Shown: positions 27,838-37,416, counted from the stretch's first letter. The stretch: 64,000 nt of DNA from Maribacter sedimenticola (GCF_900188415.1 NZ_FZNV01000001.1:1081501-1145500), one strand, 5' to 3'. Numbers and translations are program-made. Notes: generated by a model not told the origin, from the sequence alone.

Positions 27838-29511
27838 ATGAAAAAATCAATTATATTTTTAGCGCTTATTTCTTTTTTCTGGTCCTGCGACGAGGACTTT
27901 TTAGAAGAGAAACCAGAAGATTTTCTAAGTTCTGCAAATGCCTTTAGTACCTATGCAGATTTTACCGCTTCGGTAAATAATATGTACTTTTTGGTAAGAA
28001 GACAATTTTATAACAGGGACGAGAACAGACCTTTTGATTTTCTGTATGGTACAGATCTAGTATTTGACGGAGAACCGGGTGGTACCCAAAGACACGGTAA
28101 TATGGTACAGGCTTATGATCCTGCGGGTGCCATAGCAACCACTCATTGGAATTTATTATATAAAAATATTTCCGAGGCCAATACCGTAATAGAGTTGGCG
28201 CCACAGTCAGAAATGACTGAGGAGGAAATTAAGGATATCATTTCCCAAGCAAGATTTTTTAGAGGTTTTGCCTATAATGTGTTAGTTACGTTATATGGAG
28301 GTGTACCTATTGTAACAGATGCTATAACTGAACCTAAAATAGATTTTGTTCGTAATACCAGGGAAGAGGTCTTAAACCAAGTAATAGATGACTTAACGTT
28401 TGCAGCCGCTAACTTGCCAAGTATAGGTGAGGCGCAAGATGGCCGTGTCAATAATTTGGTAGCCCTACACTATTTAGGTGAAGCGCAATTGGCATTAGGG
28501 AATACTACAGAAGCTATTACTGCGCTATCTACGGTAATCAACAGTGGTGATACAGGGTTAATGACAGAGCGATTTGGAACACGATCTAACGAGGAGCCAG
28601 GTGATGTATTTTGGGATTTGTTCAGAAGGGGCAACCAAAATAGGTCTAGTGGAAATACCGAGGCGCTATGGGTAATTCAATTTGAGACCGATGTGCAGGG
28701 TGGTGGACTTCAATCCGGTAGCCGTGGTGGCTCGTATCCTTTTGAAAGACATTTTGGTCCATTATTAAGGTTTGCTCCTTTTAATTCTTGGCCCGTAGGT
28801 GATTATACCGGTGGTCGTGGAATTGGTTGGGGAATTACAACGGAATATTACACCAACACTGTTTGGGGCGGGGATGATAGCGATCCAGATTTTGTAAACG
28901 ATATAAGAAACGCCAATCATAATTTCGTAAGGGTGTTTAATAAGGACAATTCATCTGCATTGGCAATATTGGCCGAAGAAATTGGCAGGGATACGGTATG
29001 GTCTACGGAAACACAGCCACGTATCAGGGAATTCTATGCATTCCCAACTAAAGTGACTACACCTTATAATCACCCAGATGGCTTATTGAGAAATAGTGAC
29101 GTGCCGTATGCGTTGACATCTTCTGCAGGAGGTACGTACACCGATCAGTATATGTTAAGATTGGCAGAAACGTATCTTCTTAGGGCAGAGGCTTATTTGG
29201 CCAATAGTCAGCCACAATTGGCGGCAGATGATATTAATGTGGTACGTAATAGGGCAAATGCTTCTTTAGTTGAAGCTGGTGATGTAACCTTGGATTATAT
29301 TCTAGATGAGCGTGTTCGTGAGTTAGGTTTGGAAGAAAAACGAAGACTGACCCTTATGAGAACCAATACAATCTATGAGCGTGTTATGGATTATAATCCG
29401 TTTTATGTTGAAAACGGTATGCAGCCTCATTTTAATCTTTGGCCAATACCGGCGGATGAGATAGAAGGAAACCGTGGTGCTGAACTGGTTCAAAACCCAG
29501 GGTACAACTAG
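27838..29511 (+). CDS. SusD/RagB-type glycan-binding lipoprotein (uronate locus)
   Basis: 557 residues. Lipoprotein signal MKKSIIFLALISFFWSC with the Cys at 17. Typical SusD features: ARFFRGFAYNVLVTLYGGVPIV near 140, LRLAETYLLRAEAYL near 440, LDYILDERVRELGLEEKRR near 485 and the C-terminal LWPIPADEIEGN. It forms the surface lid of the SusC transporter encoded just upstream. A 9-bp hairpin follows its stop. Confidence 0.93.
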   Translation: MKKSIIFLALISFFWSCDEDFLEEKPEDFLSSANAFSTYADFTASVNNMYFLVRRQFYNRDENRPFDFLYGTDLVFDGEPGGTQRHGNMVQAYDPAGAIATTHWNLLYKNISEANTVIELAPQSEMTEEEIKDIISQARFFRGFAYNVLVTLYGGVPIVTDAITEPKIDFVRNTREEVLNQVIDDLTFAAANLPSIGEAQDGRVNNLVALHYLGEAQLALGNTTEAITALSTVINSGDTGLMTERFGTRSNEEPGDVFWDLFRRGNQNRSSGNTEALWVIQFETDVQGGGLQSGSRGGSYPFERHFGPLLRFAPFNSWPVGDYTGGRGIGWGITTEYYTNTVWGGDDSDPDFVNDIRNANHNFVRVFNKDNSSALAILAEEIGRDTVWSTETQPRIREFYAFPTKVTTPYNHPDGLLRNSDVPYALTSSAGGTYTDQYMLRLAETYLLRAEAYLANSQPQLAADDINVVRNRANASLVEAGDVTLDYILDERVRELGLEEKRRLTLMRTNTIYERVMDYNPFYVENGMQPHFNLWPIPADEIEGNRGAELVQNPGYN

Positions 29512-29530
29512 GATAGTTTAAGATGTAGCT

Positions 29531-29559
29531 TATTCCTGTAATTAGTGAGGACAGGAATA
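29531..29559 (+). other. Hairpin after susD
   Basis: Nine-base arms TATTCCTGT (29531-29539) and ACAGGAATA (29551-29559) lie 20 bases after the susD stop, without a T-run. It may be an mRNA-end stabiliser or processing point between the abundant susCD message and the downstream enzymes; it is not a standard terminator. Confidence 0.45.
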
Positions 29560-29685
29560 GGTTATGTTGCTATATATTAATGAATTACAAAGAGTATATG
29601 TAGTTTGTTGTATCTTTTTATAATACTTTTAAGTGAATAATGTTGAGTTAGTTTTTTTAATAACCGTTACCCAAACTTGTAAATA

Positions 29686-30903
29686 ATGAAGAATATATTT
29701 TTAATTGTATTTGTTGTATTTCTGATTTCTTGTCAGGAAAATAAAAAAGATTATAATTTTTATTTGCAAGAGGGTAGCGGCTTATTGATCAACACACCGG
29801 TATCCTTGGAGCTGGAAGAGCTTAAAGATGAAAACGTTAGCCTATTGAATGGGGATGATATCATTCCCTTTGATTTGGATACTGTTGCAAATAAGATTTG
29901 GTTCATACATCAAAAAAACCGTACAGATGAGTATCAAATACTGGTAAATAACAAACCTGTACATACCGCTCAAAAATTTTCAGCGGTAAAAAATGAGGGC
30001 GATTTAATGTTGCAAAATAGCAGTAATGCACTGGTAGGTTACCGTTACGGTATGCACTACCCACCAAAGGGAGTGGATACCATTTTTAAAAAATCAGGAT
30101 TTATTCATCCTATCATTACACCAAAGGGAGATACATTGACCAGGATAAACCCTCCAGATCACTGGCATCATTATGGGGTTTGGGGACCATGGACACATAC
30201 CCGCATAGATACCATGCGAGTAGATTTTTGGAACCTAGGGGATGGCCAAGGTACGGTACTGTTCAAAGAGTTTAATGAAATTTCCAATGGTGCAGTTTCA
30301 ACTGGTTTTAATGCGGTACAGGAACATATAGATTACAAAACACAAACAGAACCACAGGTTGCATTAAATGAAAATCTTCAAATAAGATTATGGGACCTTG
30401 GTAGGGAGGATCGTTATATGTTGGACTATACCTCTTCATTTACCACCCCCTTGGCAGAAGGAATTCTTTTTGAAGCGTATAGATATGGAGGTGGACTAGG
30501 TATGCGTTTTACGGAAAGGTGGCATAAGGACAATTGTAAAGTGTTGACTTCAGAAGGTGAAGACCGTCTAACTGCCGATGGTACTAATGCCAAATGGGCC
30601 ATAGTTACCGGGGAATCCAGTGATGGTAAGGGTACCAATGGTATATTGTTTTTAAGTAACCCAAATAATAGAATGCATCCAGAACCTATGCGTGTATGGC
30701 CCATTGATGGTAATGGAGGTAGGGGAGATATGTTTTTTGAATTCTGTCCGATCCGTCACGTAGAATGGCAAATTGAACCTAACAAGGAATATGAATTAAA
30801 ATACAGAATGATTGTGTTCGATGGTGAACTCTACAAAGAGGAAGCAGAGGCCTATTGGCAATCATTTGCAAATCCATTAGAACTAAAACCAATCGCAAAC
30901 TAA
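29686..30903 (+). CDS. DUF6807 (PmoA-like) family lipoprotein
   Basis: 405 residues with lipoprotein signal IFLIVFVVFLISC (Cys17). The family signature region HPIITPKGDTLTR...DHWHHYGVWGPWTHTRI (around 140-165) and RMHPEPMRVWP are clear. Databases often name this family methane oxygenase PmoA, but it has no membrane methane monooxygenase features and that name should not be taken as function. The His-rich DHWHH segment could bind metal or carbohydrate. It is 15 bases before the Tat-type Gfo/Idh/MocA gene, so the two are cotranscribed. Confidence 0.8.
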   Translation: MKNIFLIVFVVFLISCQENKKDYNFYLQEGSGLLINTPVSLELEELKDENVSLLNGDDIIPFDLDTVANKIWFIHQKNRTDEYQILVNNKPVHTAQKFSAVKNEGDLMLQNSSNALVGYRYGMHYPPKGVDTIFKKSGFIHPIITPKGDTLTRINPPDHWHHYGVWGPWTHTRIDTMRVDFWNLGDGQGTVLFKEFNEISNGAVSTGFNAVQEHIDYKTQTEPQVALNENLQIRLWDLGREDRYMLDYTSSFTTPLAEGILFEAYRYGGGLGMRFTERWHKDNCKVLTSEGEDRLTADGTNAKWAIVTGESSDGKGTNGILFLSNPNNRMHPEPMRVWPIDGNGGRGDMFFEFCPIRHVEWQIEPNKEYELKYRMIVFDGELYKEEAEAYWQSFANPLELKPIAN

Positions 30904-30917
30904 AAAGATACACACAG

Positions 30918-32294
30918 ATGCAAAGAAGAAATTTTATAAAAAAATCATCATTGGGAACTGCGGCTGCAGTAGCATTTCCTAACATAGTACCATCTTCGGT
31001 TTTTGGTAAAAATGCTCCAAGTAACAAAATAAATATTGGCCAAATAGGATGCGGGAGAATTGCACGTGACCATGATATTCATGATACCATAAGGTTTGAC
31101 AATGCACGTTATGTGGCCGTTTGCGATCTGGATAGTAAACGTATGAACGACGCCAAGGTCTTGGTAGATGGTTACTATAAGCAAAAGACCGGTAAGGACA
31201 AGTATATGGATACCAAGATGTACGGGGATTACCGTGAAATGTTATTGAATAAGGATATTGATGCCGTAGTCATCAGTACCCCCGATCATTGGCATTCGCA
31301 ACCCGCTATGGAAGCCGCTATTGCCGGTAAGGATATCTATCTTCAGAAACCAACTTCTTTAACAGTAAAAGAAGGACAACAGTTACGTAAAGCAGTGCAG
31401 GATAACAATGTAATCTTACAGGTGGGTACCCAACAACGTGCCATGCCACAATTTAGGGTAGCGGCAGAATTGGTAAGAAATGGTAGGATCGGAAAAATAC
31501 ATACCGTAAAAATTGGTTTACCCGGTGATCCCGCTGGTCCGGAAGCACCAGAAATGCCCGTGCCCAGTAATTTAAATTATGATATGTGGTTGGGGTCTAC
31601 TCCAGAAGTTCCCTATACCGAGATTGGGGTGCATCCGCAAGATGGCTATAGTAGACCGGGATGGTTAAGGCACCGTAATTACGGAGCAGGTATGATAACC
31701 GGTTGGGGTCAACATCATTACGATTCTGCCGCATGGGGTATGAATACTGAATTGTCAGGACCTATATCCGTAGAGGCTTTGGCAGAGTTTCCAAAGTCCG
31801 GCCTATGGAACGTACATGGAGATTTCTTTGTAAAACATGAATATGATAATGGTATTACCGTATATACCAGTGGCGGTTATACTAACGGAATTCAGTATAT
31901 TGGAGATGACGGATGGATTTTTGTATCCAGAGGAAATTATACGGCTTCTGCCACCGATCCGGTAGACAAAGAGAAAAGTGCCAAGGCCCTGAATGCATCG
32001 GACCCTAAAATATTGGATTCCGTAATTGGGGAAAATGAAATTCATTTAGAAAAAATAGATGACCAACATGGTAATTGGTTAGAATGTATCAAAACACGTA
32101 AAGCACCCATATCTCCTATAGATAAAGGACATAAAGCTTGTACGGTTTGTCTTATTAGCGATATTGCCATGCAGTTTTCGCGTAAGTTGAATTGGGACCC
32201 GGAAAATGAGTGGTTCATTAATGACCCTGAGGCTAACGCCATGTTAGAAAGGGTACAGCGCAAACCCTACGGGACCAATTATGTAAAAGCTTAA
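30918..32294 (+). CDS. Tat-exported Gfo/Idh/MocA family oxidoreductase
   Basis: 458 residues from the ATG at 30918; an upstream in-frame start at 30855 lies inside the previous gene and would bury the signal. The N-terminus QRRNFIKKSSLGTAAAVAFP is a twin-arginine signal, so the protein is exported already folded with its cofactor. Nucleotide-binding motif GQIGCGRIARDHD; STPDHWHSQPAMEAA; the usual EKP motif reads QKP (IYLQKPTS). Family members oxidise sugars with bound NAD(P). In the periplasm it may form keto-sugars from glycosides (inference). Confidence 0.88.
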   Translation: MQRRNFIKKSSLGTAAAVAFPNIVPSSVFGKNAPSNKINIGQIGCGRIARDHDIHDTIRFDNARYVAVCDLDSKRMNDAKVLVDGYYKQKTGKDKYMDTKMYGDYREMLLNKDIDAVVISTPDHWHSQPAMEAAIAGKDIYLQKPTSLTVKEGQQLRKAVQDNNVILQVGTQQRAMPQFRVAAELVRNGRIGKIHTVKIGLPGDPAGPEAPEMPVPSNLNYDMWLGSTPEVPYTEIGVHPQDGYSRPGWLRHRNYGAGMITGWGQHHYDSAAWGMNTELSGPISVEALAEFPKSGLWNVHGDFFVKHEYDNGITVYTSGGYTNGIQYIGDDGWIFVSRGNYTASATDPVDKEKSAKALNASDPKILDSVIGENEIHLEKIDDQHGNWLECIKTRKAPISPIDKGHKACTVCLISDIAMQFSRKLNWDPENEWFINDPEANAMLERVQRKPYGTNYVKA

Positions 32295-32385
32295 AAAAAG
32301 TGAAAGCTCCTTCGTTTATAAATGATGAAGGTGTTATTTTTAATGCATAGTGTATTAGAAATGAATCTTCTAGAAAATAATAAGG

Positions 32386-32415
32386 ATATGACCACCGGTA
32401 GTGGTCATATTTTTT
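32386..32415 (+). terminator. Internal rho-independent terminator in the uronate locus
   Basis: Ten-base arms ATATGACCAC (32386-32395) and GTGGTCATAT (32401-32410) are followed by six T. A weaker hairpin with a TTATTTTT tail lies at about 32307-32342. Together they divide the plus-strand genes into an upstream block (susCD, DUF6807, oxidoreductase) and a downstream block (oxidoreductase, SDR, uxuA, TRAP, cytochrome). Confidence 0.85.
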
Positions 32416-32430
32416 AGTAAAATGTAACTA

Positions 32431-33822
32431 ATGAAAACAACGTTAAAATTTAAAATGATCGTGGCGCCTGCACTTTTTCTTTGCCTTTCATGTGCACGGG
32501 AAAAAAAACAAGTGGAAACTACCAATGGGAAAGAACAGTTGGTTAAGTTGATGACATTAGACCCAGGACATTTTCATGCGGCACTTGTTCAAAAGACCAT
32601 GTATCCCCAAGTAGATTCTACCATTCATGTATTTGCACCCAAAGGACCAGAGGTAGATGATTTTTTAAATAAGATAGCGCAATATAATACAAGGGCAGAT
32701 GACCCAACGGCTTGGAAGGTCAATACGTATTTGCAAGATGATTATTTGCATAAAATGGTTACGGATAAGCCTGGCAACGTTATGGTGGTTGCGGGTAAAA
32801 ATTCAAAAAAAATAGATTATATCCTTGCAGCGGTTAAAGCGGGCTTAAACGTATATGCAGATAAGCCATTGGTCATTAATCCTGATGGTTTTGCTAAGCT
32901 TAAAGAAGCGTTTAGGATTGCGGAGGAAAAAGGTGTTTTGATCTATGATATCATGACGGAACGTTTTGAGTCTACGACTATGATGCAAAAGAAAATATCT
33001 ATGCTGCCGCATATATTTGGTGAACTGGTCAATGGTAGTGCAGAAGAACCGGCCATAAGCAAAGAGAGTGTTCATCACTTTTATAAATTTGTATCAGGTA
33101 AACCGTTAGTGAGACCGGCATGGTTTTTTGATGTTAATGAAGAGGGCGAGGGTATTGTGGACGTTACCACACATTTGGTAGATTTGGTGCAATGGGAAGC
33201 TTTTCCGGATCAGATTATAGATTCATCTCAAATAGAAATGGTCCATGCACGTAGATGGCCTACAGTTCTTTCATTACAGGAATTTCAAGATGTTACGGGT
33301 ATGGATACCTATCCGGAATATCTTGAAAAAGATATAGCAAAAGATGGCTTAAATGTTTTTAGCAACGGTGAAATGACCTACAAGATTAATGGCAAGTACG
33401 CAAAGGTTTCCGTAATTTGGAATTATAAGGCTCCAGAAGGTACCGGAGATACGCATTACAGTATTATGCGGGGCACAAAATCAAACCTGATTATCAAACA
33501 AGGAAAGGAAGAAGGTTTCAAGCCCGTGCTTTATGTGGAATCTAAATTGGGAGATAATTTTGAGAAATCCCTTAACTTGGCAATTGAAAATGAGATAGGA
33601 GAACAATTTCCGGGTACTACTTTGGAAAAAATAGAGGAAGGTAAATGGAAAATTGGTATTCCCGATCAATTTAAGATTGGTCATGAAGCCCATTTTGCGC
33701 AAGTAACATCAAATTATTTAAAGTATTTGGAACTTGGTGAGCTGCCCAAGTGGGAGGTTCCCAATATGTTGACCAAATATTATACCACCATAGCCGCATA
33801 TAAGAAAGCAAAAGAAAATTAA
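32431..33822 (+). CDS. Gfo/Idh/MocA-type oxidoreductase lipoprotein
   Basis: 463 residues with lipoprotein signal ending LFLCLSC (Cys21). The N-terminal Rossmann part is divergent: LMTLDPGHFHAALVQ in place of the usual glycine loop, then VMVVAGKNSKK, VKAGLNVYADKPLVI (DKP in place of EKP). The C-terminal part contains FFDVNEEGEGIVDVTTHLVDLVQW, with the expected His in the family substrate site. Being a lipoprotein it works outside the cytoplasm, beside the Tat-exported relative at 30918. The weak glycine loop makes it unclear whether it binds NAD(P). Its stop abuts the start of the SDR gene. Confidence 0.85.
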   Translation: MKTTLKFKMIVAPALFLCLSCAREKKQVETTNGKEQLVKLMTLDPGHFHAALVQKTMYPQVDSTIHVFAPKGPEVDDFLNKIAQYNTRADDPTAWKVNTYLQDDYLHKMVTDKPGNVMVVAGKNSKKIDYILAAVKAGLNVYADKPLVINPDGFAKLKEAFRIAEEKGVLIYDIMTERFESTTMMQKKISMLPHIFGELVNGSAEEPAISKESVHHFYKFVSGKPLVRPAWFFDVNEEGEGIVDVTTHLVDLVQWEAFPDQIIDSSQIEMVHARRWPTVLSLQEFQDVTGMDTYPEYLEKDIAKDGLNVFSNGEMTYKINGKYAKVSVIWNYKAPEGTGDTHYSIMRGTKSNLIIKQGKEEGFKPVLYVESKLGDNFEKSLNLAIENEIGEQFPGTTLEKIEEGKWKIGIPDQFKIGHEAHFAQVTSNYLKYLELGELPKWEVPNMLTKYYTTIAAYKKAKEN

Positions 33823-34641
33823 ATGAACGATTTACTGTCTTTAAAAAACAAAAATTACGCCTTATCCGGAGGTACGGGTACCTTAGGGGGCTCTATTGCA
33901 GAATATTTAATCAGAAATGGTGCCCATGTATTGTTACTTGGTAGGTCCCTTGAAAAATTGCAGGCCAAACAATCCGAACTAAATGATATTGTTGCCAAAA
34001 GCACATCTATTTTTAAGGTTGATGTCATGGATGAAAAAGAGCTTTTACAATTAAAGGACGGCATTAAAAAGGAGTTTAAACATTTGGACGGACTTGTAAA
34101 TTTAGCAGGGGGCAATATTCCCGGGGCTACATTAAAACCGGAACAGACCATTAGGGATATTACCATGGGCGATACCCGTAAGGTGGTAGACATTAACCTT
34201 TTTGGTACCGTAATCCCAACCGTAATATTAAGTGAATTAATGGTGGAACAAGGTTATGGTTCTATCGTAAATATATCTTCAATGGCAGCTAAACAAAGCA
34301 TTTCCAGAGTTTTAGGTTATTCTATGGCTAAAGGAGCTATAGATATCTTTACCAAATGGATGGCTAACGAGCTGGCTTCAAAACATGGGGATAAGTTAAG
34401 GGTAAATGCCATAGCTCCCGGTTTCTTTATAGGCAACCAAAATAGAAGGTTGTTGACCAATGAGGACGGGTCTTATACGGAACGTGGCAACAGTATTATT
34501 AAAAATACACCTATGGGTCGTTTTGGTGATGCTTCCGAACTCAACGGTATGGTGCATTATCTACTGAGTGATGCCTCTAGTTTTGTTACTGGTAGCATAT
34601 TCGATGTAGATGGTGGATTTAGTTCTTTCTCTGGTGTGTAA
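33823..34641 (+). CDS. SDR-type D-mannonate oxidoreductase (fructuronate reductase), UxuB-like
   Basis: 272 residues of classical SDR type without signal peptide, so cytoplasmic. Loop SGGTGTLGGSIAEYL, NLAGGNIPGA, catalytic Ser in NISSMAAKQ, Tyr and Lys in YSMAKGAIDIF, and VTGSIFDVDGG. It resembles the SDR enzymes that replace the polyol-type UxuB and reduce D-fructuronate to D-mannonate. Location directly before uxuA and in a locus with uxaC supports this role, completing the step between them. Confidence 0.85.
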   Translation: MNDLLSLKNKNYALSGGTGTLGGSIAEYLIRNGAHVLLLGRSLEKLQAKQSELNDIVAKSTSIFKVDVMDEKELLQLKDGIKKEFKHLDGLVNLAGGNIPGATLKPEQTIRDITMGDTRKVVDINLFGTVIPTVILSELMVEQGYGSIVNISSMAAKQSISRVLGYSMAKGAIDIFTKWMANELASKHGDKLRVNAIAPGFFIGNQNRRLLTNEDGSYTERGNSIIKNTPMGRFGDASELNGMVHYLLSDASSFVTGSIFDVDGGFSSFSGV

Positions 34642-34700
34642 TCCATTACATTTAATAACTAGTTTACTATATTTAAATCTTGTTAAAGCATTTTAATTAT

Positions 34701-34712
34701 ACACAATTGTGT
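34701..34712. promoter_or_regulatory. Palindrome upstream of uxuA
   Basis: A perfect 12-base palindrome ACACAATTGTGT lies 14 bases before the uxuA ATG, inside an 85-base gap. It could be a protein-binding site or be chance in AT-rich DNA; no clear -7/-33 pair was found around it. Confidence 0.3.
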
Positions 34713-34726
34713 TGCTCATATAAATT

Positions 34727-35923
34727 ATGGAATACTTAAAAAAAACATTTCGTTGGTTTGGACCTGAATTTGGTGTAGAACTGGCAGATATACGTCAATT
34801 AGGTGTAGAAGGTATTGTGGCGGCATGCCAAAATGTACCTGTTGGGGAGGTGTGGTCCGTGGAGACCATTGCCGCACTTAAAAATGAAATTGAAGCCCAT
34901 AATATGGAATGGACTGTAGTTGAGAGTGTCAATATCCACACTGCTATTAAATACGGTTTGCCAGAAAGAGATCGGTATATCGCCAATTATATTCAAACAT
35001 TGAAAAACCTGGCCGAAAATGGTATTTATGATGTGTGCTATAACTTTATGCAGTTAATAGATTGGACACGCACAGACCTGGACTATATTTTGCCTACAGG
35101 AGCATCTGCATTACGGTACAGTCCAATTTCGGCAGCAGCGTTCGACCTATTTATCCTTAAGCGTGAAAATGCGAAGGAATCCTACCCTGAGAAAGCTTAT
35201 CAAGAGGCAAAATCATATTTTGAGGGACTTTCCGCTGATGGTAAAAAGAAACTGGAAGAATCTATATTGGCGGGAATGCCAGGTTCTAGAAAACTGATCG
35301 CGTTAGATGAATTCAAGGCCAACCATGCCACAGTCTTGAAAATTAGTAAGACCCAACTTCAGGAGAATCTATCTTATTTTTTAAATGCCATCATTCCAGA
35401 AGCGGAAAAAATTGGTGTTCGTATGGCGGTACATCCAGATGACCCTCCGTTTTCCGTTTTTGGTGTGCCAAGGATTGTATCCAATTACGACGAAATTAAA
35501 TTTTTGTTGGAATGTTGTCCTTCGCCAAGTAACGGATTAACTTTTTGTTCTGGTTCCTTAGGAGCATCTGCAGATAATGATCTGGTAAAAATCGTAGAGG
35601 ATTTTGGAGACAAGATTCATTTTATACATTTAAGAAATGTGGCCAGGTCAGAAGATGGCAGTTTTTATGAAGCTGAACATTTGGGGGGATCCGTACCAAT
35701 AGATAAGGTAATGAAAGCCATAGTTGAACAACAGCGAAAAAGGGAGAATAGTGGTAATGGTGTGGTAAGGATACCTATGAGACCAGATCATGGCCATGTA
35801 TTGCTAGATGATAAGAAAAGACAAAACGAATTTTATTCCGGGTATTCCTTAATAGGAAGGGCAATGGGCTTGGCACAATTATCGGGATTGGAAAAGGGTG
35901 TAAGGTTAGGCCTTAACATTTAA
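34727..35923 (+). CDS. uxuA: Mannonate dehydratase
   Basis: 398 residues, full length for the UxuA family. Diagnostic segments are TFRWFGPEFGVELADIRQ at the N-terminus, MEWTVVESVNIHTAIK, RMAVHPDDPPFSVFGVPRIV, GLTFCSGSLGA, HFIHLRNV and MRPDHGH near the C-terminus, which supply metal-binding His, Cys, Asp and His residues. It dehydrates D-mannonate to 2-keto-3-deoxygluconate. No KDG kinase or KDPG aldolase is present in the window, so the pathway finishes elsewhere. The TRAP transporter genes follow after nine bases. Confidence 0.96.
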   Translation: MEYLKKTFRWFGPEFGVELADIRQLGVEGIVAACQNVPVGEVWSVETIAALKNEIEAHNMEWTVVESVNIHTAIKYGLPERDRYIANYIQTLKNLAENGIYDVCYNFMQLIDWTRTDLDYILPTGASALRYSPISAAAFDLFILKRENAKESYPEKAYQEAKSYFEGLSADGKKKLEESILAGMPGSRKLIALDEFKANHATVLKISKTQLQENLSYFLNAIIPEAEKIGVRMAVHPDDPPFSVFGVPRIVSNYDEIKFLLECCPSPSNGLTFCSGSLGASADNDLVKIVEDFGDKIHFIHLRNVARSEDGSFYEAEHLGGSVPIDKVMKAIVEQQRKRENSGNGVVRIPMRPDHGHVLLDDKKRQNEFYSGYSLIGRAMGLAQLSGLEKGVRLGLNI

Positions 35924-35932
35924 AAATAGTGC

Positions 35933-36943
35933 ATGATAGCAGGAAGGAATATATGTAGTTGGTTATTGAAGGGTAAACATGGTATAGGAGCACTTTTATG
36001 TTGTGTGTTCCTTTTTAATTCCTGTGTTATTGATTCCGATAAGAAAATTCTTTTTTTTGCCCATTCTTTACCTACAACACATCCGGTACATAAGGGAATT
36101 GTTGCCATGAAGGAATCCGTTGAGAAAAAATCTAACGGCAAATTGGTGGTGAAAATCTTTCCGGATGGACAATTGGGTACGGAGCGAGAGGTGTTGGAAT
36201 TATTGCAGATCGGAAGTATAGCAATGACCAAGGTTAGTGCGGCATCCATGTCTAATTTTGCACCAGCGTACCAAGTTACCAGTATACCCTACTTGTTTAG
36301 GGACAGGGAACATCTATTTAAGGTGTTGGAAGGCGAGGTTGGCAAGGAATTATTGGAAAGTAGTTCTGCATATCTTTTAAGGGGACTTTGTTTTTATGAT
36401 GCTGGTGCCAGAAGTTTTTATGCTAAAAAGAAACCGGTAAAAACCCCTCAGGATTTGGACGGTATGAAGATAAGGACCATGAACGACGAAATGTCGGTCA
36501 ATATGGTCAATACCTTAGGAGGATCGGCAACGCCAATGGCTTACGGAGAACTGTACACGGCCTTGCAACAAAATGTAGTGGACGGTGCGGAGAACAATAT
36601 ACCTTCATTTGTAACCTCAAACCATTATGAAGTATGTAAATATTATACGTTCGATGAGCATACGATGGTCCCGGACGTGGTGGTTATAGGTACCAAATTT
36701 TGGAATACACTAAGTACTCAAGAACAACAATGGTTACAAGATGCGGCCAATGAAAGTGTAATAAAACAAAAGCAATATTGGCAAGAGACGGTTGCAGAGA
36801 ATATGGAGGTGTTAAAGAAAGCCAATGTAGAATTCCTATATCCTGATAAGACTAAATTTTCTGCAAAGGCATCTGGTGTTATGGAAAAAATGATGCAGGA
36901 TGAAAAGATGAAAACGGTAATTGAAAAAATCTTGGCCCAATAA
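35933..36943 (+). CDS. TRAP transporter substrate-binding lipoprotein (DctP family)
   Basis: 336 residues. Lipoprotein signal GALLCCVFLFNSC. DctP-fold motifs: FFAHSLPTTHPVHKGIVAM, VKIFPDGQLGTEREVLELLQ, FYDAGARSFYAKKKPVKTP, LDGMKIRTMN with the carboxylate-binding Arg, and VVDGAENNIPSF. It captures a sugar acid in the periplasm for the DctQM permease encoded next. Lipid anchoring is unusual beside the classic soluble binding proteins of Proteobacteria but common in Bacteroidota. Glucuronate or another hexuronate is the likely ligand from context. Its stop overlaps the dctQ start by one base. Confidence 0.93.
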   Translation: MIAGRNICSWLLKGKHGIGALLCCVFLFNSCVIDSDKKILFFAHSLPTTHPVHKGIVAMKESVEKKSNGKLVVKIFPDGQLGTEREVLELLQIGSIAMTKVSAASMSNFAPAYQVTSIPYLFRDREHLFKVLEGEVGKELLESSSAYLLRGLCFYDAGARSFYAKKKPVKTPQDLDGMKIRTMNDEMSVNMVNTLGGSATPMAYGELYTALQQNVVDGAENNIPSFVTSNHYEVCKYYTFDEHTMVPDVVVIGTKFWNTLSTQEQQWLQDAANESVIKQKQYWQETVAENMEVLKKANVEFLYPDKTKFSAKASGVMEKMMQDEKMKTVIEKILAQ

Positions 36944-37416
36944 TGCAAAAAATATATACTATCCTTAATTCCTGTATTGAATATTTGCTGGTAACCATAT
37001 TTGGCCTTTTGGTCATTGATGTTGTTTGGCAAGTAGTATCGCGTTACGTTATAGGACAATCAAGTTCATTTACGGAAGAATTTGCAAGATTTTCCTTAAT
37101 CTGGCTTACGGTTTTGGGAGCTGCCTATATTAACGGACAAAAAGAAGGGCATTTGTCCATGGATTTTTTACTATCCAAATTATCCGGCGAAAAAAGAAAG
37201 AGAAGACAAAAAGTTATCCAAATCTGTATGGCGATTTTTGCGCTCGTTATTATGGTAATTGGTGGGGGTAATCTTGTGTACACAACCTTGAGCTTAGGGC
37301 AAACATCATCTGCCCTACATGTACCTTTAGGTTATGTCTATGCCATCGTACCCGTGTGTGGTATAATCATAATTTTCTTTTCTATCTACAATATTAAAAA
37401 ACAAAATTTTTTATAG
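36943..37416 (+). CDS. TRAP transporter small permease (DctQ family)
   Basis: 157 residues with four membrane spans. Characteristic segments are VVWQVVSRYVIGQSSSFTEE at the end of span 1 and FARFSLIWLTVLGAAY in span 2, then the conserved GHLSMDFL. It forms the membrane complex with DctM. The start overlaps the dctP stop (TAATG) and the stop directly precedes the dctM ATG, so translation is probably coupled. Confidence 0.92.
   Translation: MQKIYTILNSCIEYLLVTIFGLLVIDVVWQVVSRYVIGQSSSFTEEFARFSLIWLTVLGAAYINGQKEGHLSMDFLLSKLSGEKRKRRQKVIQICMAIFALVIMVIGGGNLVYTTLSLGQTSSALHVPLGYVYAIVPVCGIIIIFFSIYNIKKQNFL

Noticed and set aside
29686..30903. Methane monooxygenase subunit, as the database name PmoA suggests
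   Set aside because: The protein is a lipoprotein without multiple membrane spans and in a uronate locus; the name is a family label, not a supported function.
30855..30917. N-terminal extension of the Tat-exported oxidoreductase
   Set aside because: It overlaps the DUF6807 gene and would bury the twin-arginine signal.
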